Positions 1-4,858 of a stretch of DNA of 7,003 nt are shown here, piece by piece; the stretch's first letter is position 1; every line of letters begins with the position of its first letter. The notes beneath the pieces are model-generated. The model was not told the origin of the DNA. It ran no database searches and saw only the letters and a list, made by a program, of their open reading frames with translations. The stretch is from the NCBI GenBank assembly GCA_017443885.1, contig JAFSXW010000037.1, positions 1-7,003 of the forward strand, given 5' to 3'. This stretch comes from Clostridia bacterium (lineage in GTDB: Bacteria > Bacillota > Clostridia > Christensenellales > UBA1242). The position numbers were made by a program, and so were the translations under genes.

Positions 1-2
1 AA

Positions 3-584
3 AATGTTTATATTGGGGCTATTCAAAATTTCACAACAAAACAAGAAGACAAATTTTCTAAAAATATGGACAGATTTTTACGCAAAGTGAATAGTGGGGT
101 TCCAGACGATTCAATTGAATCCAATGTTTCACCAAAGGCGCTTGTGAGCATGGTGATTTTTATGGAATATGCATGCAGTTTAGGGGCAGAATATGCAAGT
201 GCTTATAATTACTTGCCATTAAGATATTCTTCTAAATTAGGCGTGATTAATGCCAAGGCAAAAAATGTTAATAATGGTGAAGTTCAAAGCGAAAAAACAA
301 CCAATGGCGAAAATAATTCTGAAATTAAATTAATAACAGAGGATAGAAATAATGCGGATGTTTGCCAAACATTTTTTGACAAACTAGACGCTGACCAATA
401 TAATATTACTAATAAATTTATGTATTTATTTGCTAGAATCAACCATCATTTTAGCAGTGCAAAAACAGAATTTTCTGAAATTGGTTGCAAAATAAATTTA
501 AATTTAGAAAATAGTGAAGAAAGAAATGATAATATTATCTATAATATTTTAAATAGTGCTAAAAAATCACATATGGAAAAATAG
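3..584 (+). CDS. Unrecognised protein, 5'-partial
   Basis: The reading frame is open from the left edge of the window to the TAG at 582-584, giving 193 visible residues. The first ATG in this frame (66) has no Shine-Dalgarno sequence: the bases before it are an A/T run with no GGAG. The 21 upstream codons read as ordinary protein (NVYIGAIQNFTTKQEDKF...), so I treat the gene as starting outside the window. Counting from the ATG at 66, residues about 24-52 are mildly hydrophobic (PKALVSMVIFMEY...YNYLPL). Residues about 65-100 are an Asn/Glu/Lys-rich, probably flexible linker, and the rest is charged with scattered aromatics. I see no catalytic motif, clear membrane helix or known domain. It converges on the ankyrin-like gene and shares a terminator with it. 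The function is unknown; that it is a real gene is fairly sure, from the long open frame and the clean terminator. Confidence 0.6.
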   Translation, partial: NVYIGAIQNFTTKQEDKFSKNMDRFLRKVNSGVPDDSIESNVSPKALVSMVIFMEYACSLGAEYASAYNYLPLRYSSKLGVINAKAKNVNNGEVQSEKTTNGENNSEIKLITEDRNNADVCQTFFDKLDADQYNITNKFMYLFARINHHFSSAKTEFSEIGCKINLNLENSEERNDNIIYNILNSAKKSHMEK

Positions 585-604
585 CAATATAAAATAAAGA
601 TATA

Positions 605-633
605 AAAAACACGGATTAATTTGCCGTGTTTTT
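605..633. terminator. Bidirectional Rho-independent terminator
   Basis: A perfect 10-bp stem pairs AAAAACACGG (605-614) with CCGTGTTTTT (624-633) around a 9-nt loop. The arms end in T runs on either strand, so the hairpin can stop the rightward gene ending at 584 and the leftward gene ending at 632. The 3' arm overlaps the stop codon of the minus-strand gene (632-634). Confidence 0.85.
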
Positions 634-1591
634 ATTTTTCTAGATTATCATCGCCATAGTTCATAATGCTATTTAGTGAGCCGTTATGATAGGCAATATC
701 CACTATTGTTTCTTTGTTTTTATTTTCAAGATTTAAAAGCTCTTTATTTTGAATAAGCGTGTGGCAATGTGCAATATCATTATTTTTAAACAGATAGTGG
801 GCGATAGTGTTGCCTAAATAATCTTGAATTTTCATAAGATTATTATCTTCTAAATATGGTTCTAGCAAATTTAATTTATAGTTTTGGCTTGCAATTAAAT
901 GTGGGATAGTTTGCCCAAAAGAATTTGCGGTGTTTCTTAGCGAGCTATTTTCTAGCCAATGCGAAATAATATTTAAATTCTGCTCATCGTAAGCAATATG
1001 CCCCATAGTGTCTCCACTAGTGTTTTTAATAATCGCAATTTCTGGGTTGTTTGCAATAATTTCATTACATTCTCTTGTAAGGTGGTTTCTTACGCAATAA
1101 AAACCAAGATGTTCTCCGAATTTGTCGGTTGTTAGCAAATATCTTTTATGCTTTATTGCCTCAAACACAACCTTTCTAAAATCTTTATTCTTACTTGCCT
1201 TTTTAGTGGCTTCCATAAAGAAATATTTTCCATGAAAGCTAGACAAAATTAAATCTTCTTTGCTAAGTATTTTTAGGCATACATCTATATTTTCTTCATC
1301 TAATGCAACAAAAGCCATTGTTTTACCCTCAGCATTACGCTTCATATAAACATTTTTATATTTAAGCAGTTCTACTGCAAGTTTATTCATATTTAGTTTT
1401 ACTGCAACATGGCCTATATAATCTCCATTTTTTGCAACGGCAGTAAGATAGGGTGAAGTTCCAGTTTTTTTAACATCTTTTCTTATTGAACTAATTAAAT
1501 TTAGTTCTATGTGGTTTAATATATTTTGAAATTCTTCTGTAAGTGGAAAATATTTTTTTATTTCAAGAAGCGTGTTTATATCGTTTTTCAT
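632..1591 (-). CDS. Ankyrin-like repeat protein
   Basis: A 319-residue protein built almost entirely of degenerate repeats of about 33 residues with the core G-x-T-hydrophobic-x-H-hydrophobic-A followed by a second helix ending in LL/IL. Core glycines fall at about residues 56, 89, 121, 159, 193, 226 and 260, with a Lys at the equivalent 293. The clearest copies are GDTMGHIAYDEQNLNIISHW, GKTMAFVALDEENIDVCLKI and GNTIAHYLF. Spacing is 32-34 residues except for one 38-residue unit. This matches the helix-turn-helix-loop layout of ankyrin repeats, a protein-binding scaffold, although the usual TPLHxAA is only partly kept. Residues 1-50 are a helical cap. There is no signal peptide, membrane helix or attached enzyme domain, so it is predicted cytosolic unless exported by a non-Sec route. 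The start at 1591 is supported by AAAGGA (1597-1602) five bases upstream and by a strong promoter. It forms a single-gene unit. The partner is unknown. An assignment to another alpha-helical repeat family is possible but less likely. Confidence 0.8.
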   Translation of the reverse strand: MKNDINTLLEIKKYFPLTEEFQNILNHIELNLISSIRKDVKKTGTSPYLTAVAKNGDYIGHVAVKLNMNKLAVELLKYKNVYMKRNAEGKTMAFVALDEENIDVCLKILSKEDLILSSFHGKYFFMEATKKASKNKDFRKVVFEAIKHKRYLLTTDKFGEHLGFYCVRNHLTRECNEIIANNPEIAIIKNTSGDTMGHIAYDEQNLNIISHWLENSSLRNTANSFGQTIPHLIASQNYKLNLLEPYLEDNNLMKIQDYLGNTIAHYLFKNNDIAHCHTLIQNKELLNLENKNKETIVDIAYHNGSLNSIMNYGDDNLEK

Positions 1592-1612
1592 AATATTCCT
1601 TTAAGTTCTTAT

Positions 1613-1641
1613 ATTTTACCACTGCTATATATAAGTGTCAA
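1613..1641 (-). promoter_or_regulatory. SigA-type promoter of the ankyrin-like gene
   Basis: On the minus strand a perfect -35 TTGACA (1641-1636) is followed, after 17 nt, by TAAAAT (1618-1613), with a TGG extended -10 just before it. This is the best promoter match in the window. The predicted start near 1606 gives a leader of about 15 nt containing the AAAGGA ribosome binding site. Confidence 0.8.
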
Positions 1642-1671
1642 GAGAGAATATTTTTATTATATAAAATTAAA

Positions 1672-1700
1672 TTGAAAAATTTAAACAAGTTGTGTATAAT
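1672..1700 (+). promoter_or_regulatory. SigA-type promoter of the hydrolase-lspA unit
   Basis: TTGAAA (1672-1677), a 17-nt spacer and a consensus TATAAT (1695-1700). It lies back to back with the minus-strand promoter; the two -35 boxes are separated by 30 nt of nearly pure A/T (1642-1671). The predicted start near 1707 leaves only about 8 nt before the ATG at 1715. Confidence 0.75.
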
Positions 1701-1714
1701 TAAAATGGAATGTT

Positions 1715-2650
1715 ATGAATAATAAAATTTACTTCACAAAACTAGCAACTCTTGCAGGAACTTTTCTTGGAAGTGGTGTGTATAATTTCAGAAAGCATAT
1801 TGAAGGCGTTAAAACAAAGCGAAATATAGCATATTGTTCTAATCCTAATAAATATGAATATTTTGATGTGTTTTTTCCAGATGATTCTAATAGTATTTAT
1901 ATTAAAGAAAAAAATCGTAAAAAATTTTATCCAATGGTAGTGTATTTTCATGGTGGCGGTTGGGCAAGCTATTCTAAAATTTTATTTACCACTCTTTCTA
2001 GAAGGCTTGCAAAAATGGGGTTTGTGGTGTTTTGTGCAAATTATAGTTTAGCTCCAAAATATAAAATGAACAAGATAATAGAAGATGGCGTTTGTGCACT
2101 AGACTTTGCTCGAAAAATTTCAGGAAGTTTTGGTGCAGATAAAAACAATGTTGTTCTTGCGGGGGATTCGGCAGGTGCACATATTGCAAGCGAAATTATG
2201 GCACAAAAATCTGAAAAAGCAACACGCAGAAATGAATATGACTATATAAAAGGGCTGGGGCTTTTTTATGGGGTTTTTGATTTAAATTCAGTTGTTTTTA
2301 GTGGCTTTCCTAATATAAAAACACTTGTTGATGCCTCAATAGAAGGTGGCCTGAAAAACAAAAAAGAACTAAACAAATATTCACCAGCAAGTAAAGATTT
2401 AACAAAATTTGCGCCATGCTTTCTTTCTAGTGGCGAAATAGATTTTTTGCACGAAAGCCAATCTAAAACTTTTGCAAAGCTTTTAGAAGAAAGTGGAGTG
2501 ATAGTTAAAACAAAATTTTATAAGCGTAGCGAAAAACGAGCAATGCATGCATTTATGACTTTTGATGGGCTTTATACAAATGTTGAAACTTTAAAAGCAT
2601 TTGAAAAGTTTTTGCACAAAGATTTAAATTTAACTAGCATGGAGATTTAA
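1715..2650 (+). CDS. Alpha/beta-hydrolase, esterase-like (HGGGW/GDSAG)
   Basis: A 311-residue protein with the complete signature of the hormone-sensitive-lipase/BD-FAE branch of alpha/beta-hydrolases. The entry strand YFDVFFP lies at residues 49-55, the oxyanion-hole motif HGGGW at 79-83, YSLAPKYK at 110-117, and the nucleophile elbow GDSAG at 150-154 (Ser152). Asp243 (SSGEIDFL) and His278 (MHAF) complete the likely Ser-Asp-His triad. Enzymes of this group hydrolyse carboxylic esters of short acyl or aryl substrates; the actual substrate cannot be read from sequence. The N-terminal 30 residues contain a weakly hydrophobic stretch (LATLAGTFLGSGV) but no convincing signal peptide. The start at 1715 follows a weak GGA (1707-1709) six bases upstream; the next in-frame ATG lies near residue 74, inside the fold, so no later start fits. 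Only 2 nt separate it from lspA, whose ribosome binding site lies in its last codons, so the two are cotranscribed. Hydrolase class is confident; specific role is not. Confidence 0.88.
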   Translation: MNNKIYFTKLATLAGTFLGSGVYNFRKHIEGVKTKRNIAYCSNPNKYEYFDVFFPDDSNSIYIKEKNRKKFYPMVVYFHGGGWASYSKILFTTLSRRLAKMGFVVFCANYSLAPKYKMNKIIEDGVCALDFARKISGSFGADKNNVVLAGDSAGAHIASEIMAQKSEKATRRNEYDYIKGLGLFYGVFDLNSVVFSGFPNIKTLVDASIEGGLKNKKELNKYSPASKDLTKFAPCFLSSGEIDFLHESQSKTFAKLLEESGVIVKTKFYKRSEKRAMHAFMTFDGLYTNVETLKAFEKFLHKDLNLTSMEI

Positions 2651-2652
2651 TA

Positions 2653-3105
2653 ATGGTTTTATGGTTTATCATAATTAGCGTTTTAACAGTTTTTATTGAC
2701 CAATTAACAAAGGTTTTTCTATATGGCAAAAGTGTTAGTTTAATTGGGGATTTTTTGTGGATAGAATCTGCATTTAACAAAGGAGCAGCATTTGGTTCGT
2801 TTGCTGGGGCAAGGTGGTTTTTTATTGCATTATCTGTTCCAGTGATGGCATTAATTATTTATTTAGTTGCAACAAAGAAAATAGGCAAATCTAAATTTTT
2901 AGGCATCACCATGGGGCTTTTATTAGGTGGAATAGTGGGCAACTTAATAGATAGAATAATTTTTGCAGGTGTTAGAGATTTTATATATTTTAAATCGATT
3001 AACTTTGCAATTTTTAATATGGCAGACGCTTTTATTACAATCGGCACAGTGTGTTTAATTATTTATATTATATTTTTCTGGAAGAAAGAAAAAAGTGAAA
3101 AGTGA
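2653..3105 (+). CDS. lspA: Lipoprotein signal peptidase (signal peptidase II)
   Basis: LspA is the membrane aspartyl protease that removes the signal peptide from diacylglyceryl-modified prolipoproteins. The 150-residue length is normal. Family motifs appear in order: DQLTK (16-20), FNKGAAFG (41-48), GGIVGNLIDRI (92-102), VRDF (107-110) and FNMADA (121-126). By the pattern of the family, Asp109 and Asp125 are the catalytic pair. Four membrane helices are visible at about 1-23, 56-73, 82-100 and 120-142. The start at 2653 is set by GGAG (2641-2644), which sits inside the 3' end of the hydrolase gene, 8 nt before the ATG; translational coupling is likely. The gene has no terminator of its own. 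Its last codons (S-E-K-stop) and the UGA stop are made of the 7-nt repeat that opens the downstream repeat cluster, so the C-terminal tail may have been reshaped by repeat growth. The order lspA then an RluD-type gene is common in Bacillota. Confidence 0.97.
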   Translation: MVLWFIIISVLTVFIDQLTKVFLYGKSVSLIGDFLWIESAFNKGAAFGSFAGARWFFIALSVPVMALIIYLVATKKIGKSKFLGITMGLLLGGIVGNLIDRIIFAGVRDFIYFKSINFAIFNMADAFITIGTVCLIIYIIFFWKKEKSEK

Positions 3106-3127
3106 AGAGTGAAGAGTGGCGGATGGG
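3094..3127 (+). repeat. Left 7-nt tandem repeat module
   Basis: Three consecutive heptads, AGTGAAA (3094-3100), AGTGAAG (3101-3107) and AGTGAAG (3108-3114), run into AGTGGCGGATGGG (3115-3127). The first units lie inside lspA and supply its stop codon. The same module, heptads followed by AGT(G/T)GCGGAT, recurs in the same orientation at 3248-3288, so the two modules bracket the hairpin array as imperfect direct repeats. Confidence 0.85.
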
Positions 3128-3230
3128 CAACTGCGTTGCCGTGAAGCACACGCTTTGCGCGATTGAAGCATTGCCTATGGCAACGTGAAGCGCAAACTCC
3201 GTTTGCATGAAGCGTTGCACTTCGTGCAAC
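3126..3230 (+). repeat. 22-nt-period array of five small hairpins
   Basis: The linker TGAAGC occurs at 3142, 3164, 3186 and 3208, exactly 22 nt apart each time. Between linkers lie short palindromes with 3-nt loops. They are GGCAAC-TGC-GTTGCC (3126-3140), a CGC-TTT-GCG stem extended past an A/C mismatch (3149-3161), TTGCC-TAT-GGCAA (3171-3183), GCAAAC-TCC-GTTTGC (3192-3206) and GTTGCAC-TTC-GTGCAAC (3214-3230). Stem sequences differ while the pairing is preserved, and the linkers stay nearly constant. The stretch is visibly richer in G+C than its neighbours. A 22-nt period is not a multiple of three, which argues against coding. No T run follows any hairpin, so it is not a standard terminator. 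It could be a structured RNA segment, a protein-binding array, or an intergenic repeat element spread through the genome. Confidence 0.85.
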
Positions 3231-3247
3231 ATTGTGGACGATTATTA

Positions 3248-3288
3248 AGTGAAGAGTGAAGAGTGAGAAGTGAAAAGTTGCGGATTGG
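3248..3288 (+). repeat. Right 7-nt tandem repeat module
   Basis: AGTGAAG (3248-3254), AGTGAAG (3255-3261), AGTGAGA (3262-3268) and AGTGAAA (3269-3275) are followed by AGTTGCGGATTGG (3276-3288). It is a direct-orientation counterpart of the module at 3094-3127, differing in number of heptads and a few bases. Its GTGAAA (3270-3275) lies 17 nt before a TACAAT (3293-3298), so it could by chance or design supply a weak -35 box for the downstream pseudouridine synthase gene. Confidence 0.8.
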
Positions 3289-3301
3289 TTTTTACAATAT
3301 G

Positions 3302-3327
3302 TGATACTGACCGAGTGGAGCGTATCA
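3302..3327 (+). repeat. Short inverted repeat upstream of rluD
   Basis: TGATAC (3302-3307) and GTATCA (3322-3327) are perfect inverted arms around a 14-nt G-rich centre containing CCGAGTGGAGCG. A run of six T follows at 3335-3340, eight bases after the stem, so it could act as a weak terminator or attenuator between lspA and rluD. The stem is short and the loop long, and it equally resembles a small dispersed intergenic repeat. The base composition of its centre differs from the A/T-rich bases around it. Confidence 0.5.
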
Positions 3328-3376
3328 TTAATACTTTTTTGAATACAAATTTAGTTAATATCAAATAGGGAGAAAA

Positions 3377-4300
3377 ATGGTTGATATAAAGCAAACAATT
3401 ATTGCGGAAACGAGTGAAAAATTAAGGCTAGATAATTTTTTAACTCAAATTTTAGACGGCTGGACTCGTTCGCAAATAAAAAAGCAAATAGATAGTTTAA
3501 GGGTGGCGGTGAATGGAAAAACGGCAAAAGCAGGGCTTTTAATTAAAAATGGAGATATTATTTCATTAGATTTAATTGCAGATTCAGGGCTAGAGAATAT
3601 AGAGCCAGAAAACATACCTCTTTCTATTGTTTATGAAGATGAAAATTTTGCAGTTATAAACAAGCCACAAGGTATGGTTGTTCATCCAGCACCAGGAAAT
3701 TACACAGGAACACTTGTTAATGCTCTTTTATATCATTTTAAAGAAATTAGCACAGCTGGCGAAAGCTATCGCCCAGGAATAGTTCACAGAATAGATAAAG
3801 ATACATCAGGTTTAATAGTTGTTGCTAAAAATAATGAAGCACATTTTAGTTTAGCAAGCCAAATAGCAAAGCACACTTGTTATAGAAGATATATTGCTTT
3901 GTGTGAAGGTGAATTTAAAGAAGCCGATGGCACCATAGTTTTGCCACTAGCAAGAGATAAAAAAGATTTTAAAAAAATAGCGGTGGACCCAAATGGAAAA
4001 TACGCCGAAACGCACTATAAAGTTGAAAAATTTTATGTGGGCTACACGCTTGTAAACTTTAAACTTGAAACTGGGCGAACACACCAAATAAGAGTGCACA
4101 CAAAGGCAATAGGGCATCCAATTGTTGGTGATCCTGTTTATGGATATAAAACTCAAAAATTCAAGCTAAATGGTCAACTTCTTCATGCAAAAGAATTAGA
4201 ACTAGACAATCCAAAAACAGGCGAAAGAATGGTGTTTAAATGCGAAATTCCGTCATATTTTTTAGGGGTTTTATCAAAACTTAAAGAAAGAGATATTTAA
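3377..4300 (+). CDS. rluD: RluA/RluD-family 23S rRNA pseudouridine synthase
   Basis: A 307-residue enzyme that isomerises specific uridines of structured RNA, in this subfamily usually 23S rRNA, to pseudouridine. An N-terminal S4 RNA-binding domain covers residues about 15-65 (LRLDNFL...RSQIKKQI...VNGK...KNGD). The catalytic domain follows, with NKPQGMVVHPAPG (95-107), the signature HRIDKDTSGL (137-146) carrying the catalytic Asp140, and GRTHQIRVH (233-241). Length and order are normal for RluD/YlyB-type proteins. The start at 3377 has GGGAG (3368-3372) four bases upstream, slightly close but good. Its position after lspA matches the order in many Bacillota, but here 271 nt of repeats separate them. 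No strong promoter is visible: TAATAT (3356-3361) and TACAAT (3293-3298) are weak candidates, so read-through from the hydrolase-lspA unit is possible. The exact target uridines cannot be told apart from other RluA-family members by sequence. Confidence 0.94.
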   Translation: MVDIKQTIIAETSEKLRLDNFLTQILDGWTRSQIKKQIDSLRVAVNGKTAKAGLLIKNGDIISLDLIADSGLENIEPENIPLSIVYEDENFAVINKPQGMVVHPAPGNYTGTLVNALLYHFKEISTAGESYRPGIVHRIDKDTSGLIVVAKNNEAHFSLASQIAKHTCYRRYIALCEGEFKEADGTIVLPLARDKKDFKKIAVDPNGKYAETHYKVEKFYVGYTLVNFKLETGRTHQIRVHTKAIGHPIVGDPVYGYKTQKFKLNGQLLHAKELELDNPKTGERMVFKCEIPSYFLGVLSKLKERDI

Positions 4301-4305
4301 ATTGT

Positions 4306-4334
4306 TTGTGATACTAAAAAAAATATTGTAGAAT
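4306..4334 (+). promoter_or_regulatory. Probable promoter of the membrane protein gene
   Basis: TTGTGA (4306-4311), a 17-nt spacer and TAGAAT (4329-4334) give a moderate SigA match. The predicted start falls at 4341, the first G of the GGAG ribosome binding site, leaving a 10-nt leader. No terminator is visible after rluD, so read-through is also possible. Confidence 0.5.
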
Positions 4335-4350
4335 AACTTAGGAGATTATT

Positions 4351-4776
4351 ATGAATAAAAATGTGTTTTATAATATGCTTTATATTGCAGAGTATGTTAG
4401 TTTTATTATTGCCACAATATTAGTGCTTATTTTTCAATTCACTGCAACCCAAATAATTATGGTGCTTAGTTTAATTTTATATGTTGTTGCATTTAGCACC
4501 ATGGCAGTGAGTGAAGGAGTTGGTGTTAAAGAGTTATATGCTAGGCTGAATAATGCAGAAAAAGAAACAAATGCAAATAGCGAAATTTTAAAAGAACAAC
4601 CAGAAACTGAATTGGCTATAAAAGCAAAAGAAGAATCAGAAAAAATTGAAAACAATAGTGATTCTGCTAAAAATTTAAAGCAAGAAATTAAAAGCAAAAT
4701 AAGATGGGGCTACGCTAAAATTGTAATGTGTTCTATTCTTAGTGTTTTTGCGCTTTTGGTGCTTATTTTATTTTAA
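4351..4776 (+). CDS. Unrecognised three-helix membrane protein
   Basis: A 141-residue protein I do not recognise. Two hydrophobic helices lie at about residues 9-29 (MLYIAEYVSFIIATILVLIFQ) and 33-54 (TQIIMVLSLILYVVAFSTMAVS). A hydrophilic segment at about 58-118 follows, rich in Glu, Lys, Asn and Ala with a likely coiled-coil character (LYARLNNAEKETNANSE). A C-terminal helix at about 121-141 ends at the last residue. By the positive-inside rule the Lys-rich middle segment is probably cytoplasmic, but this is inference. There is no enzyme motif or signal-peptidase site. The start at 4351 has GGAG (4341-4344) six bases upstream. It lies between rluD and tig, with its own plausible promoter, 82 nt before the tig start; no functional link to either neighbour is evident. 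Composition is like the surrounding genes, so there is no sign of recent transfer. Confidence 0.75.
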   Translation: MNKNVFYNMLYIAEYVSFIIATILVLIFQFTATQIIMVLSLILYVVAFSTMAVSEGVGVKELYARLNNAEKETNANSEILKEQPETELAIKAKEESEKIENNSDSAKNLKQEIKSKIRWGYAKIVMCSILSVFALLVLILF

Positions 4777-4804
4777 TTTAAGCCAAATAAAACAGCGTTA
4801 AAAC

Positions 4805-4833
4805 TTGACGAAATAAAAAAGGTGTAATATACT
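4805..4833 (+). promoter_or_regulatory. Promoter of tig
   Basis: TTGACG (4805-4810), a 17-nt spacer and TATACT (4828-4833) make a strong SigA-like match. The predicted start near 4840 gives a leader of about 19 nt with AAAGGAG at 4846-4852. No CIRCE or CtsR-like operator is visible around it. Confidence 0.75.
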
Positions 4834-4858
4834 AATAAGGCAAATAAAGGAGAAAAAA

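Noticed and set aside
3068..3208. A 46-codon open frame on the minus strand starting with ATG at 3208, through the hairpin array and heptads.
   Set aside because: It has no ribosome binding site, is made of 22-nt and 7-nt repeats whose periods do not fit codons, and overlaps the end of lspA. It is a by-product of the repeat composition.
3126..3230. CRISPR-like array.
   Set aside because: The conserved linker is only 6-7 nt, the variable segments are themselves palindromes, and no cas gene is present.
3214..3230. GTTGCAC-TTC-GTGCAAC as a Rho-independent terminator for lspA.
   Set aside because: The stem is good but no T run follows on the plus strand (ATTGTGG comes next), so it does not meet the intrinsic terminator pattern.
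3276..3308. Promoter for rluD from TTGCGG (3278-3283) with GATACT (3303-3308) and its TG-type extension.
   Set aside because: The spacer is 19 nt and both boxes match poorly, and the -10 overlaps the inverted repeat. Too weak to list as a feature.
4434..4697. Open frame of 87 codons on the minus strand inside the membrane protein gene, and similar antisense frames inside other genes.
   Set aside because: They lack ribosome binding sites and their composition is that expected from the complement of A-rich coding DNA.
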